Below are positions 26,930-35,804 of a DNA stretch of 64,000 nt, piece after piece (within the stretch, counting starts at the first letter, position 1; every line of letters starts with the position of its first letter). Where the stretch lies: NCBI RefSeq assembly GCF_003337355.1, contig NZ_QPJW01000001.1, positions 372,001 through 436,000 of the forward strand, given 5' to 3'. The notes under the pieces are model-generated. The model made no database searches, was not told the DNA's origin, and saw nothing but the letters and a program-made list of their open reading frames with translations. The translations under genes were made by a program, and so were the position numbers. This DNA is from Fontibacillus phaseoli. GTDB lineage: Bacteria > Bacillota > Bacilli > Paenibacillales > Paenibacillaceae.

Positions 26930-28060
26930 ATGACGAATGATCAGCATACGGAACTAGAATCGGAACTAACCCTGGATCAGGTGAAGGATCGTCTGATTGA
27001 GCAAGGAAAAAAGAGGTCTTCATTAACCTATAAAGAAATCATGGAGAAGCTCTCCCCTTTCGAGCAGGATCCAGAGCAGATGGACGAGTTTTTTGAACAT
27101 TTAGCTGATATGGGCATTGACATCACCAATGACAGTGATGAAGAGCTGACGAGACGGAATAATGAAGAGGAGGGGCGCGAAGGCGGCGATGAGTTCACAT
27201 TTGAAGATGATCTCACACTGCCTCCCGGCATTAAAATCAATGACCCGGTTCGGATGTATTTGAAGGAAATTGGTCGTGTGCCATTGCTATCGGCTGATGA
27301 CGAAATGGAGCTGGCCAAACGAATCGAGAACGGGGACGAGGAAGCCAAACGCCGTCTGGCCGAAGCGAATCTGCGCCTTGTGGTCAGCATTGCCAAACGG
27401 TACGTGGGCCGCGGTATGCTGTTTCTCGATTTGATTCAGGAAGGCAATATGGGCCTTATTAAAGCGGTTGAGAAATTTGACCACAAAAAGGGCTTTAAAT
27501 TCAGTACTTATGCCACCTGGTGGATTCGCCAAGCCATTACGCGCGCCATTGCCGATCAGGCAAGAACGATCCGGATTCCGGTGCATATGGTCGAAACGAT
27601 CAATAAGCTGATTCGGGTTTCCCGTCAGCTCCTGCAGGAGTTGGGGCGCGAACCGACGCCGGAAGAAATTGCGGCGGAGATGGAACTCAGCGTTGAAAAA
27701 GTACGAGAAATTATGAAAATTGCTCAAGAGCCGGTATCGCTTGAAACTCCGATCGGGGAAGAAGACGACTCCCACCTCGGCGACTTTATCGAAGACCAGG
27801 AAGCTTTGGCGCCTGCCGATGCTGCTGCGTACGAACTTCTGAAAGAACAACTGGAGGATGTCCTTGATACGCTTACGGAACGCGAAGAGAATGTGCTTCG
27901 CCTGCGTTTCGGGTTGGATGACGGCCGAACGAGGACGCTGGAGGAAGTCGGCAAGGTGTTCGGCGTAACGAGGGAGAGAATTCGCCAGATCGAGGCGAAG
28001 GCGCTCCGCAAGTTACGGCATCCGAGCCGCAGCAAACGGCTGAAGGACTTCCTCGAATAA
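26930..28060 (+). CDS. sigA: Primary RNA polymerase sigma factor SigA
   Basis: This 376-residue factor shows region 1.1, region 1.2 ([16 protein letters not shown]), region 2 ([31 protein letters not shown]), region 3 and region 4 with its helix-turn-helix ([20 protein letters not shown]). It is the housekeeping sigma factor. GGGAGGAGGG precedes the ATG. The operon ends in a terminator directly after it. Confidence 0.98.
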   Translation: MTNDQHTELESELTLDQVKDRLIEQGKKRSSLTYKEIMEKLSPFEQDPEQMDEFFEHLADMGIDITNDSDEELTRRNNEEEGREGGDEFTFEDDLTLPPGIKINDPVRMYLKEIGRVPLLSADDEMELAKRIENGDEEAKRRLAEANLRLVVSIAKRYVGRGMLFLDLIQEGNMGLIKAVEKFDHKKGFKFSTYATWWIRQAITRAIADQARTIRIPVHMVETINKLIRVSRQLLQELGREPTPEEIAAEMELSVEKVREIMKIAQEPVSLETPIGEEDDSHLGDFIEDQEALAPADAAAYELLKEQLEDVLDTLTEREENVLRLRFGLDDGRTRTLEEVGKVFGVTRERIRQIEAKALRKLRHPSRSKRLKDFLE

Positions 28061-28073
28061 GCGAAAGACTCCC

Positions 28074-28108
28074 GACCTTCTGCAGCCAAGCAGCAAGGTC
28101 TTTTTTTT
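28074..28108 (+). terminator. Rho-independent terminator after sigA
   Basis: GACCTT-C-TGC pairs with GCA-GC-AAGGTC around a short loop, followed by eight T residues. Confidence 0.88.
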
Positions 28109-28128
28109 CACAGAAAGAAGGTGAAGCC

Positions 28129-28953
28129 TTGGAACGTGACAAAAGGGAAATCATATTACGAGAAATCGGCCAATGGCGGCGAAGCCGGCTGCTGCCGGAA
28201 CATTACTGCGATTTCCTTGAAAATTTGTACCGGGACGAAAAGGCCGAGCCCCCGCGCAGCTTATTCTCCCTGGGATCATTACAGCAGGGAAGCTGGAAAG
28301 TATGGCTTCTTTCTTTTGGATTAATTTCCTTCTTTTTCTTTATTGTTTTTTATTTTAGCTTTTTTCCCTGGCCATTGCAAATGGGAACGGCACTGCTTGT
28401 TACTTCAAGCTGTTATGCCGCTTCGGGCTATTACCGCCATAAACGACCGACTTTTTCTCTGGTAATGGCAGGAGCGGGAAGCCTGCTGCTGTTGGGTATG
28501 GGAAGCTGGATTATAAACCTGCAGGGCTGGACGGGAGATGCGGCGACTATCTTGCTGATTGCCGGGTGCGGTACCATTTGGTTATTGTCGGGAGTATTTC
28601 TCCAATTCGGCATTTTGGATTATTGCGGCTTTGCATGCGTGATTTTACTGTATGCCTTTTTCTTTGGGCGTTTGCATCCGCAGGCGTCGTGGGGGATGCT
28701 CCAGTTGCTTTGGTTGCCGCTAAGCCTCGGGTTATTTTGGTTGACGTGGCTAAGCCATCATCGACTAAAACGGCTGGCCAGAGTTTGTTTTGCGGCATCG
28801 CTTACGCTGTGGTTTATGCCTGAGGCTGATGCACTTCTATTGAGGCAGCAATCTGCGCAAGGGATGGAACTGTTGATTTTGCTGAAAATTATTGCAGCAT
28901 TTGCATTATTGTTTCTACTTAGAAAAAAATGGGTGGTGTGGTTGTCATCATGA
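28129..28953 (+). CDS. Polytopic membrane protein of unknown function
   Basis: This 274-residue protein has a charged N-terminal ~60 residues and then about eight hydrophobic helices to the C-terminus, ending in RKKWVVWLSS. I do not recognise the family. It starts with TTG at 28129 after AAGAAGGTGA. It overlaps trmK by 4 bp (ATGA), so it is translationally coupled to tRNA modification genes, though this may be only genomic convenience. No catalytic motif is apparent. Confidence 0.8.
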   Translation: MERDKREIILREIGQWRRSRLLPEHYCDFLENLYRDEKAEPPRSLFSLGSLQQGSWKVWLLSFGLISFFFFIVFYFSFFPWPLQMGTALLVTSSCYAASGYYRHKRPTFSLVMAGAGSLLLLGMGSWIINLQGWTGDAATILLIAGCGTIWLLSGVFLQFGILDYCGFACVILLYAFFFGRLHPQASWGMLQLLWLPLSLGLFWLTWLSHHRLKRLARVCFAASLTLWFMPEADALLLRQQSAQGMELLILLKIIAAFALLFLLRKKWVVWLSS

Positions 28954-29711
28954 AACTTTCAGCTAGATTACAGCATATAGCGGACCGGCTTCCGTCGGGG
29001 TGCAGGTTTGCGGATATCGGCTCCGATCATGCTTTACTTCCCGTATATGCAGTACAAAGCGGACAGGCTTGCTTTGCCGTGGCAGGCGAAGTGAACGAGG
29101 GTCCTTTGGAGGCTGCGAAGCGGCAGGTTGCCGAAGCGGGAGAGGGCAAGCGGGTGTCTGTCCGAAAAGGGAACGGTCTCGCCGTCATCGCGCCGGGAGA
29201 AGTGGATGCCGTCACAATTGCCGGCATGGGCGGAGCTTTGATCGTCTCCATCCTGTCGGCTGGAATCGATAAATTGGAGGGAGTTACCCGTCTGGTGCTT
29301 CAGCCTAATGTCGGTGAAGACCTCGTGCGGCGCTGGCTGTTTTCTAATGGCTGGTATTTGACGGAAGAAGTCATTTTGGAGGAAGACGGTAAAATTTACG
29401 AGATTCTGACGGCGGAGAGAAGCCCGTCCGCAAGCGATTTAAACGATAAGCTGTATGAAGAACGTCCCATTCCCGGCAGCACGAATTCTTTTACCAAGGA
29501 ATTGCTCCTGCTGATGGGGCCCCGCTTGACGCAACAGCCAAATGAAGCATGGTTTGCCAAATGGGAATCGGAGATCGAGAAACTGGATAAGATCATATTT
29601 TCGGTGGCGGCTTCCAAACAAGAGGCAGCCCGTGAAAAAGAAGAGGTGCTATTTAATCTTTCCAATCAGTATAAGGAGGTGCTGGCATGCTTGCAAAAGG
29701 CCAAACCGTAA
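28950..29711 (+). CDS. trmK: tRNA (adenine(22)-N1)-methyltransferase
   Basis: This 253-residue SAM-dependent enzyme has the Rossmann motif ADIGSDHALLPVYA near the N-terminus and the family block VTIAGMGGALIVSIL. TrmK methylates A22 in the tRNA D-loop. The ATG at 28950 overlaps the previous stop and gives the usual MKLSARL start. The 3' end overlaps yqfO by 25 bp. Confidence 0.94.
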   Translation: MKLSARLQHIADRLPSGCRFADIGSDHALLPVYAVQSGQACFAVAGEVNEGPLEAAKRQVAEAGEGKRVSVRKGNGLAVIAPGEVDAVTIAGMGGALIVSILSAGIDKLEGVTRLVLQPNVGEDLVRRWLFSNGWYLTEEVILEEDGKIYEILTAERSPSASDLNDKLYEERPIPGSTNSFTKELLLLMGPRLTQQPNEAWFAKWESEIEKLDKIIFSVAASKQEAAREKEEVLFNLSNQYKEVLACLQKAKP

Positions 29712-30802
29712 TTCAGTACATGGAGCAGCTTGCCCCCAAGCATGTAGCGATGGAGGATGACAAGATCGGCCTTCAGCTCGGCAGTTTGCAAAAAGAAATT
29801 ACGGGCGTTCTGACGGCGCTTGACGTGAACGAGCAGGTGGCCGACGAGGCCATCGCCCGCGGGGCGAATCTCATTATCGCCCACCATGCGATCATTTATC
29901 GTCCGCTCCGGAATCTGCAAAGCGATTCGCCGATGGGCAAAGTATACGAAAAGCTGATCAAGCATGATATCGCTGTCTATGTGGCGCATACGAATCTTGA
30001 TGTGACCGAGGGTGGAATGAACGATTGGATGGCGGAAGTGCTCGGGATCGAGAGCAGTGCGCCTGTGGAAGATATTCATACCGACAATTTGTACAAGTTG
30101 GTTGTATTCGTGCCGAAGGATCATCATCAGCGTGTGCTGGACGCGGTTTTGAATGCTGGGGCGGGTGCTATCGGCAACTACAGCCATTGCAGTTTTAATA
30201 TCGAGGGCTACGGCACCTTCGTTCCCGGTGAAGGCACTGAACCATATATTGGAAAGGAAGGACGGATGGAGAAAGCGGAAGAAATACGGATCGAAACGGT
30301 CGTACCGCAAAGTATTCGCAGCAAAGTGATCCAGGCGATGCTAAAAAGCCATCCGTATGAAGAGGTAGCCTATGATTTGTACCCCATGGATCTGAAGGGC
30401 CGGACCTTTGGATTGGGAAGAGTGGGTAAGCTGCAAGAGTCTGTTACGCTTGAACAGTTCGTGCAGCGAGTGAAAGAAAAACTTGATGTGCCTGCCGTGC
30501 GGGTTGTCGGGGATTTGAGCCGCCAGATCAAAAAGGCGGCGGTGATCGGCGGCTCGGGAGGCGGTTACTGGAGAGCGGCTATGTTCAAAGGGGCGGATGT
30601 ATTGGTCACTGGCGATATTGATTACCATACCGCCCAGGATGCAGAAATGGCGGGATTAACACTAATCGATCCCGGCCACAACGCCGAAAAAATCATGAAG
30701 TCCCGCGTGGCCGACTGGCTCCGGGAAAAACTCCAGGAAAGCAGGTACGACACGAAGGTTTTTCCTTCCGAAGTCCACACAGAGCCGTTTACCTTCCTGT
30801 AG
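29687..30802 (+). CDS. yqfO: Nif3-like dinuclear metal-centre protein YqfO
   Basis: This 371-residue protein has the Nif3 metal ligands in IIAHHAIIY, AHTNLD and a C-terminal DPGHNAEK, and the inserted middle domain (about residues 130-230) typical of the longer Bacillales form. AAGGAGG precedes the ATG at 29687, inside the end of trmK. Family members form hexamers with a two-metal site; their biological reaction is not settled. Confidence 0.93.
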   Translation: MLAKGQTVIQYMEQLAPKHVAMEDDKIGLQLGSLQKEITGVLTALDVNEQVADEAIARGANLIIAHHAIIYRPLRNLQSDSPMGKVYEKLIKHDIAVYVAHTNLDVTEGGMNDWMAEVLGIESSAPVEDIHTDNLYKLVVFVPKDHHQRVLDAVLNAGAGAIGNYSHCSFNIEGYGTFVPGEGTEPYIGKEGRMEKAEEIRIETVVPQSIRSKVIQAMLKSHPYEEVAYDLYPMDLKGRTFGLGRVGKLQESVTLEQFVQRVKEKLDVPAVRVVGDLSRQIKKAAVIGGSGGGYWRAAMFKGADVLVTGDIDYHTAQDAEMAGLTLIDPGHNAEKIMKSRVADWLREKLQESRYDTKVFPSEVHTEPFTFL

Positions 30803-30855
30803 ATTCCTACTTGTGATTACGAGCTAATCGCTGTATACTATCAAGTGTTGCCTTC

Positions 30856-31259
30856 GAAAGTTTGACAGACAATCGCCGGCGGCTTTATGCCGCGGGAGGA
30901 AAGTCCGGGCTCCATAGGGCAGGGTGCTGGATAACGTCCAGTCGGCGCGAGCCGAAGGATAGTGCCACAGAAATGGACCGCCGATGGCCGCTGCAAAGCG
31001 TGCACAGGCAAGGATGGAACCGAGGTGTAAGAGACCCCGAGGAACGCTGGTGACTTCGTTCCTGGTAAACCCCATCTGGAGCAAGACCTAATGGGACGCA
31101 GCTTCTTCGCGAAGCAGCCTTAGCCCGAGGCGCGTCCGGGTTGGTCGCTGGAGCCGCCCAGTAATGTGCGGCCTAGATAGATGATTGTCGCTCAAAAGCG
31201 GGAGGGTAGTTCCCGTCATTACCGCAAAGAGTACAGAACCCGGCTTACGGCAAACTTTC
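30856..31259 (+). ncRNA. rnpB: RNase P RNA, A-type architecture
   Basis: The ends pair as helix P1, GAAAGTTTG (30856-30864) with CAAACTTTC (31251-31259). Universal segments are present: GAGGAAAGTCCGGGCTCC, AGTGCCACAGAAA, GGTAAACCCC, GGCCTAGATAGATGA and ACAGAACCCGGCTTA. The order of elements around ACCGCCGATGGCC and the GGTGCTGGATAACGTCCAG stem follows the E. coli A type, not the B. subtilis B type. The RNA is the catalytic part of RNase P, which matures tRNA 5' ends. It follows yqfO and is about 404 nt long. Confidence 0.96.
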
Positions 31260-31320
31260 TTCACTGCAACTTTTGTCATGTTTGCAATGAACCTTGAAAT
31301 GTTATTTCTTGAGAAATCGT

Positions 31321-31364
31321 AAAAACGGTTGGATGAGGACTTTCCTCCATCCAACCGTTTTTTT
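31321..31364. terminator. Bidirectional terminator between rnpB and the S8 protease gene
   Basis: AAAACGGTTGGATG pairs with CATCCAACCGTTTT around a partly paired loop, with a T run on the + side and an A run giving a T run on the - side. It can end both convergent transcripts. Confidence 0.9.
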
Positions 31365-33240
31365 ATTTGGCTTTATCCAAAATCCCGTTCATTTTACGCT
31401 GCATGGCCTGGGGCCAGAATTGCAGCGGAGCTTGATTGCCTCTCGCGGCTTCCAGCGCCGAAAATACGTCGATTTGCCCGTATCCGAAATATTTGTCATG
31501 ACCCGAATCCCCGAGATCGATAACGTTGGAACGGATAATATCCATGACCTCCGTATTTTTCAGGTCCGGATTCACTGAACGGATTAGGGCCGCCAGGGCC
31601 GATACATGGGGACTTGCCATCGATGTGCCGGACAAGGCGGCATACTGGTTGTCGGGATAGGTGCTGGCGATACTTTCGCCCGGCGCCATCACGTCGACGT
31701 AATCGCCGTAGTTGGAAAAGGATGCCCGCTGAAGATGATAGTCCGTCGCCGAGACGGACAAGACCTCCGGATAGGCGGCGGGGTAACCCGGGCGTTCCGT
31801 ATTGTCGTTCCCCGTCGCGGCGATCAGCACGACGTCGCGGTCATAAGCATACTTGATCGCCTCGTGCAGAAACTGGGCATCCGCATAGTTGCCGAGGCTC
31901 ATGTTGATGACTTTGGCGCCGTGATCGGTCGCCCAGATGATCCCCTGCGCGACGGAATAGGTCGTTCCGGACCCGGTGCCGTCGAGCGCTTTTACGGGCA
32001 GAATCTTGCCTCCCCACATCATCCCGGCGATACCTTCGCTATTATTCACGTTGGCGGAAATGATACCGGCAACATGCGTGCCGTGTCCAACGTCATCAAG
32101 TGGCTCGTCTCCCGTCGAGACAACGTTGTATCCCGGCAGCAGCCTGCCTTTGAGATCGGGATGCTTCAGATCGACTCCTGTGTCTACGACCGCGACGATG
32201 ACGTCGTCACTGCCCTTGGACAGTTTCCAGCCCCGATTGGTCTCAATGATCGGCAGATTCCACTGGTATTCGGAAAACAGCAAATCATTGGGGATTTCCG
32301 GGCTTTCTTCGGACGAACTCATTTCGTCTTCATTGGTCATGTATAGATAGTGTGGCTCCACATAATTCGGTTTCCAATTTTTTTTGAAATAGGATCTAAG
32401 CTGTTTCATGTCCATCGTTTCAGAAGCGAAAATATAGGTATTGCCGATATTTCTTGCAGGTTTACAGCGAAGATCACCCTCGATCTTTTCCATTTCAGCG
32501 GCAGAGGGCGCCTGGGCGAAAGTAACGACGATTTCGTTCTCGTAGTAATGGCTGGCTTTTTCGTTGTCATGGCCGGTTTTAACGGTAATGTCATGCAGGG
32601 TATCGGTATGTACCGATTCCACTTTGTATTTTCCTTCTTTGGGATACGGGATCAGGCGCAGATTTTTGTGCTGATGATCCTGTACCCGTTTCAGGATCGC
32701 CATATCCATGACGGCAATCATGCCGTGTTTCCCTCCCGGGGCGGGTTCCGCCGCCACAACGTATTTCGGATTTCCCTGTGGAAAGGCGGGAGATTCGTAG
32801 GAATGTCCTTTGCGGAGCGATTTCCGGGCAAAGTTCAAATAAATGTCCAATTGTTTTTGCTCTCCCGCTTCCATTTTGAACTGGGTACTCCGGAATTCCT
32901 GTTCTTTCTCGCCGGAGAACCAGCGCAAGGAAGGAAATTGCTTATGGTCTTTTTGCAGGTTGCCCGCGTCTTCCGGGATGACTCCCGGCCGTGCGGAAGC
33001 ATATGCATCGGCAAGCTTGCGGAGATGCTTTTTGGCGTCAAGCCTGGCAAGGCGTTCAGTCGCAGTCATATCGCGCTTAAGCATCGCTTGCTTCAGCTTT
33101 TGTTCCTGCCCCGCTCCTTTAACGGAATTGATTTCGGTTTGCCGGCTGGAAGGGCGTTCGGGCGAGTCCGGTATCAAGGTGTAAAGCGTCGCTGCGGCGG
33201 CACCCATTAGGGCCAGCGCGGCCCATCTTTGCCATCTCAT
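31363..33240 (-). CDS. Secreted or membrane-anchored S8 (subtilisin-like) serine protease
   Basis: This 625-residue protein starts with a signal or anchor helix (about residues 7-23). Then comes an unusually long ~300-residue N-terminal region with a charged first part and an inhibitor-I9-like segment (about 235-295). The subtilase domain has the full triad: D353 in VVDTGVD, H386 in GHGTHVAG and S540 in SGTSMASPH, with oxyanion N478. Start and ribosome binding site (GGAGGAAAGTC before ATG) are clear. It is transcribed toward rnpB. The substrate is unknown. Confidence 0.93.
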   Translation of the reverse strand: MRWQRWAALALMGAAAATLYTLIPDSPERPSSRQTEINSVKGAGQEQKLKQAMLKRDMTATERLARLDAKKHLRKLADAYASARPGVIPEDAGNLQKDHKQFPSLRWFSGEKEQEFRSTQFKMEAGEQKQLDIYLNFARKSLRKGHSYESPAFPQGNPKYVVAAEPAPGGKHGMIAVMDMAILKRVQDHQHKNLRLIPYPKEGKYKVESVHTDTLHDITVKTGHDNEKASHYYENEIVVTFAQAPSAAEMEKIEGDLRCKPARNIGNTYIFASETMDMKQLRSYFKKNWKPNYVEPHYLYMTNEDEMSSSEESPEIPNDLLFSEYQWNLPIIETNRGWKLSKGSDDVIVAVVDTGVDLKHPDLKGRLLPGYNVVSTGDEPLDDVGHGTHVAGIISANVNNSEGIAGMMWGGKILPVKALDGTGSGTTYSVAQGIIWATDHGAKVINMSLGNYADAQFLHEAIKYAYDRDVVLIAATGNDNTERPGYPAAYPEVLSVSATDYHLQRASFSNYGDYVDVMAPGESIASTYPDNQYAALSGTSMASPHVSALAALIRSVNPDLKNTEVMDIIRSNVIDLGDSGHDKYFGYGQIDVFSALEAARGNQAPLQFWPQAMQRKMNGILDKAK

Positions 33241-33423
33241 GACTTTCCTCCTTTGCAGAATACAACGATAGGCATAGAATGAGGTGAAACCGGACGTTTT
33301 ATTCTGGAATCTTTGCCTGGAGGATACCGCTTTCAGCTGTTTTATGTTACGATGAATCCGTTAAAGGACAAACTACAAAATGCCGGAATCTGACGGCTCA
33401 CGGAAGAGGGAGAGTTGTAATTC

Positions 33424-33942
33424 ATGTCACAACGAAACATCCAGCAACTGTGCGTATCCGCGAAAGAACAATTAAGTACCGCGATCGGTAAAATGGAAAC
33501 TTTTTTAAATCATACTCCGTTGCAACAGCTGGCTGAAGGGCAGGATGAAGAAACGATTCTTTTTTACCAGGGTTATTTATGTGATCTTCGGCATTTGCTT
33601 GTATTTTCGGAAGTGTGTAAGGAAAAGCTGGGAATCGTGCTGCGCCGGGGGACTTTTGACCAGGAATCTGCGGAAAAGGTGCTCTACCAGGTTTATCATG
33701 ATTGCGTGAACCGTTTTTTCTATCCGAAAAATGAAAGTTACTCCGAGGACGGGCGGTATGCTTATACGGGCCAGGACGCCATCCGATTCCGCAAAAAGCC
33801 GGTTCGTGCGGCAAGGGACCTGATTTTGGATATCACCGGGGAGTTCGAAGAACTTCGTGACGCATTGTCATATTACGAAAGCGATTATTTAACGCAGCTT
33901 CGGATGCGGAAAAGTCAGGATAAACCCGCTTACAACCAATAA
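33424..33942 (+). CDS. YpuI-like protein (DUF3907)
   Basis: This 172-residue soluble protein resembles B. subtilis YpuI, with QDEETILFYQGYLCDLRHLL and a basic segment FRKKPVRAARDLILD. It is mostly helical with no signal peptide. Function is unknown. The ATG follows a GGGAGAG purine run. It is divergent from the protease gene and ends in a small terminator. The family assignment is from memory of the sequence pattern. Confidence 0.7.
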   Translation: MSQRNIQQLCVSAKEQLSTAIGKMETFLNHTPLQQLAEGQDEETILFYQGYLCDLRHLLVFSEVCKEKLGIVLRRGTFDQESAEKVLYQVYHDCVNRFFYPKNESYSEDGRYAYTGQDAIRFRKKPVRAARDLILDITGEFEELRDALSYYESDYLTQLRMRKSQDKPAYNQ

Positions 33943-33960
33943 ATAGTTCAAAGTTCAAAG

Positions 33961-33982
33961 GATGCCAAATGGCATCTTTTTT
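33961..33982 (+). terminator. Short rho-independent terminator
   Basis: GATGCC-AAAT-GGCATC followed by six T residues ends the YpuI-like transcript. Confidence 0.85.
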
Positions 33983-34086
33983 GTTTTCTTGGGTCCCGCT
34001 TTGAGGGGGATTTGCTTCGATTTGACAATGCGTAACCCGCATACGGTTACTGAGGTCCGGAGAAAATGAATTGTGAGGTGATCAAA

Positions 34087-34314
34087 ATGCCAAATGGCGA
34101 CAAACCCATAGTCAAATGCAGCGTATCGAATTGTACCTATTGGGGCGAGAAGAACGTCTGCCAAGCCGACCTGATCATGATCGACATCGATCAGCACGCC
34201 GACAAGAGCTATAACGCCGAATTTGCAGGAGAATCTTTTGATACCGAGCATAAGGACACTGCCGCTTCGTCTTCCGCAACTTGCTGTCATACCTTTAAGG
34301 CGAAATCGTCTTAA
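34087..34314 (+). CDS. DUF1540 small Cys-rich protein
   Basis: This 75-residue protein has the DUF1540 pattern: VKCSVSNCTYW, a following NVCQADLIMIDI, and a final CCHTF. The spaced cysteines suggest metal binding. The ATG at 34087 is preferred over 34066 because GAGGTG sits about six bases upstream. Such proteins are common in spore-forming Firmicutes; function is unknown. Confidence 0.85.
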   Translation: MPNGDKPIVKCSVSNCTYWGEKNVCQADLIMIDIDQHADKSYNAEFAGESFDTEHKDTAASSSATCCHTFKAKSS

Positions 34315-34343
34315 AACGGAGACCTAAATCAGGAGGTGCTGAG

Positions 34344-34739
34344 ATGACTGATCGTACCAAGGAAAAACGAAACCATCCCGTGTCCTCAAAGAAACGAGTC
34401 GATTATCCGCGAAAAACCCACCAGGAAGAGTATGCGGCCGAAGTAGTGCCGATGAACACTGTGAACCGGGATGTCCGGAGAGAACGGCGGAAATCTGACG
34501 ATACCCGCATCGAACGCTCTGACAGCGGAACAGCGACGGCGGGGAGAACGGTCGGGTATATAGGAGTCGGATTCGGGATCGCCGCGCTGTTTATGTGGTC
34601 CATTATATTGGGGCCACTGGCAGCCGTAATGGGATTTTACGCCTACAGCCAGGGAAATAAAACTTCCGGTGCCTGGGCGATCGGCCTCGGAGTTGTCGCT
34701 ACCCTAAGCTATTTCGTTCTCATTCCCTTTACCCGTTAA
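34344..34739 (+). CDS. Small membrane protein with basic cytoplasmic N-terminus
   Basis: This 131-residue protein has about 70 highly charged N-terminal residues followed by two transmembrane helices (about 70-100 and 108-128), resembling DUF4190-type membrane proteins. AGGAGG precedes the ATG. It lies 29 bp after the DUF1540 gene, so the two are probably cotranscribed. Function is unknown. Confidence 0.8.
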   Translation: MTDRTKEKRNHPVSSKKRVDYPRKTHQEEYAAEVVPMNTVNRDVRRERRKSDDTRIERSDSGTATAGRTVGYIGVGFGIAALFMWSIILGPLAAVMGFYAYSQGNKTSGAWAIGLGVVATLSYFVLIPFTR

Positions 34740-34766
34740 AAGCTTGCTCAAGGTCACCCATTCCCA

Positions 34767-34794
34767 GGCCGGCGTCGATGACGTCGGTCTTTTA
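34767..34794 (+). terminator. Terminator after the small membrane protein gene
   Basis: GGCCGGCGTC pairs with GACGTCGGTC (two G-T pairs) around GAT, followed by TTTT. The T run is short. Confidence 0.65.
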
Positions 34795-34910
34795 CCCTAA
34801 GAAACGACTTGCTTTTTTTACAATTTTCGATAAATGGGTGGTCAAGTTTTCACTTCAAGTGTAAAATACAGGGTATAACACCTTTGGACCAAGAAGAGGG
34901 GCAAGCGAGT

Positions 34911-35642
34911 ATGCAAATTGATCCACGTACTATGACGCAGCTGATTCAGCTTCAAACCAAAACCGATATCGATCTGCAAGGGAATACGGCCACCCGCATC
35001 GGTGCGGAAAACGAAGGCTCCTTGTTTGATATATTGCTACAGGAAATGATGATGTCGGAAGGACGCTCTGAGTCGGAAGACTTGGTGGGCAAGCTTCCAT
35101 TATCTGCGCTTACCTACGGAGAGTCTTATGACGGTTTGCTACCACAGATGTTGCCGGATGCCGTTGTTGGAGGATTCCAGGTGGGGTCATCTTCCTCCTT
35201 GGGGTCGGCTACGATCGGCAAAACTCGCGGAGAGATGGATGATCTGGTAACTCAAGCCAGTTTGGAGTATGGCGTGCCGGAGAGTCTGATCAAAGCGGTG
35301 ATCGAGACCGAGTCGTCGTTTAATCCCGAAGCGGTTTCATCGGCAGGCGCCAAAGGACTGATGCAGCTGATGGACGGAACTGCAAACGGTTTAGGCGTAA
35401 GCAACCCGTTTGATCCTGCCCAGAATATCGATGGAGGCACGCGTTACCTGTCTTATCAGCTTAAACGGTTTGGCGGCGAGGAGACCACGGCGCTGGCGGC
35501 TTATAATGCGGGACCGGGGAGACTCCAGAGACTTGGGATCACTAATGATCAGCAATTGATGGAGAAGCTGCATCTGCTTCCTCAGGAAACTCAGAAGTAT
35601 ATCTCCAAAATTGCTGCTGCCCGTTCAAAGTACGAATTGTAA
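34911..35642 (+). CDS. Lytic transglycosylase (SLT domain)
   Basis: This 243-residue protein ends in a complete SLT domain: catalytic Glu in IKAVIETESSFNPEAVSS, then GAKGLMQLM and ALAAYNAGPGRL. Such enzymes cleave peptidoglycan with formation of anhydro-muramyl ends. No classical signal peptide is visible in the N-terminal ~120 residues, so export is by another route or unclear, as in B. subtilis CwlQ/YjbJ. The ATG at 34911 follows AGAGGGG by nine bases. Confidence 0.9.
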   Translation: MQIDPRTMTQLIQLQTKTDIDLQGNTATRIGAENEGSLFDILLQEMMMSEGRSESEDLVGKLPLSALTYGESYDGLLPQMLPDAVVGGFQVGSSSSLGSATIGKTRGEMDDLVTQASLEYGVPESLIKAVIETESSFNPEAVSSAGAKGLMQLMDGTANGLGVSNPFDPAQNIDGGTRYLSYQLKRFGGEETTALAAYNAGPGRLQRLGITNDQQLMEKLHLLPQETQKYISKIAAARSKYEL

Positions 35643-35711
35643 GTCTTGGTTTTAACAAGATTGTACTGAACCGCTTGGGAGAGCGGGATCATTCCGTGAA
35701 AGATCAAATGG

Positions 35712-35748
35712 GAAAACGCACCGGTCACTCGGATTTTCGCGTTTTTTC
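35712..35748 (+). terminator. Weak candidate terminator after the transglycosylase gene
   Basis: GAAAACGC and GCGTTTTTTC form a seven- to eight-base stem around a 19-base loop, followed by T-rich DNA. The long loop makes this uncertain. Confidence 0.45.
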
Positions 35749-35804
35749 TTTTGGTCTTTTTTTGAAGTGAATATTATGATTGGATTTGGTTCAGGAGGGA
35801 TCGT

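Noticed and set aside
32350..33210. 286-codon + strand frame inside the S8 protease gene
   Set aside because: The - strand frame encodes a full protease with catalytic triad; the + frame has no recognisable features.
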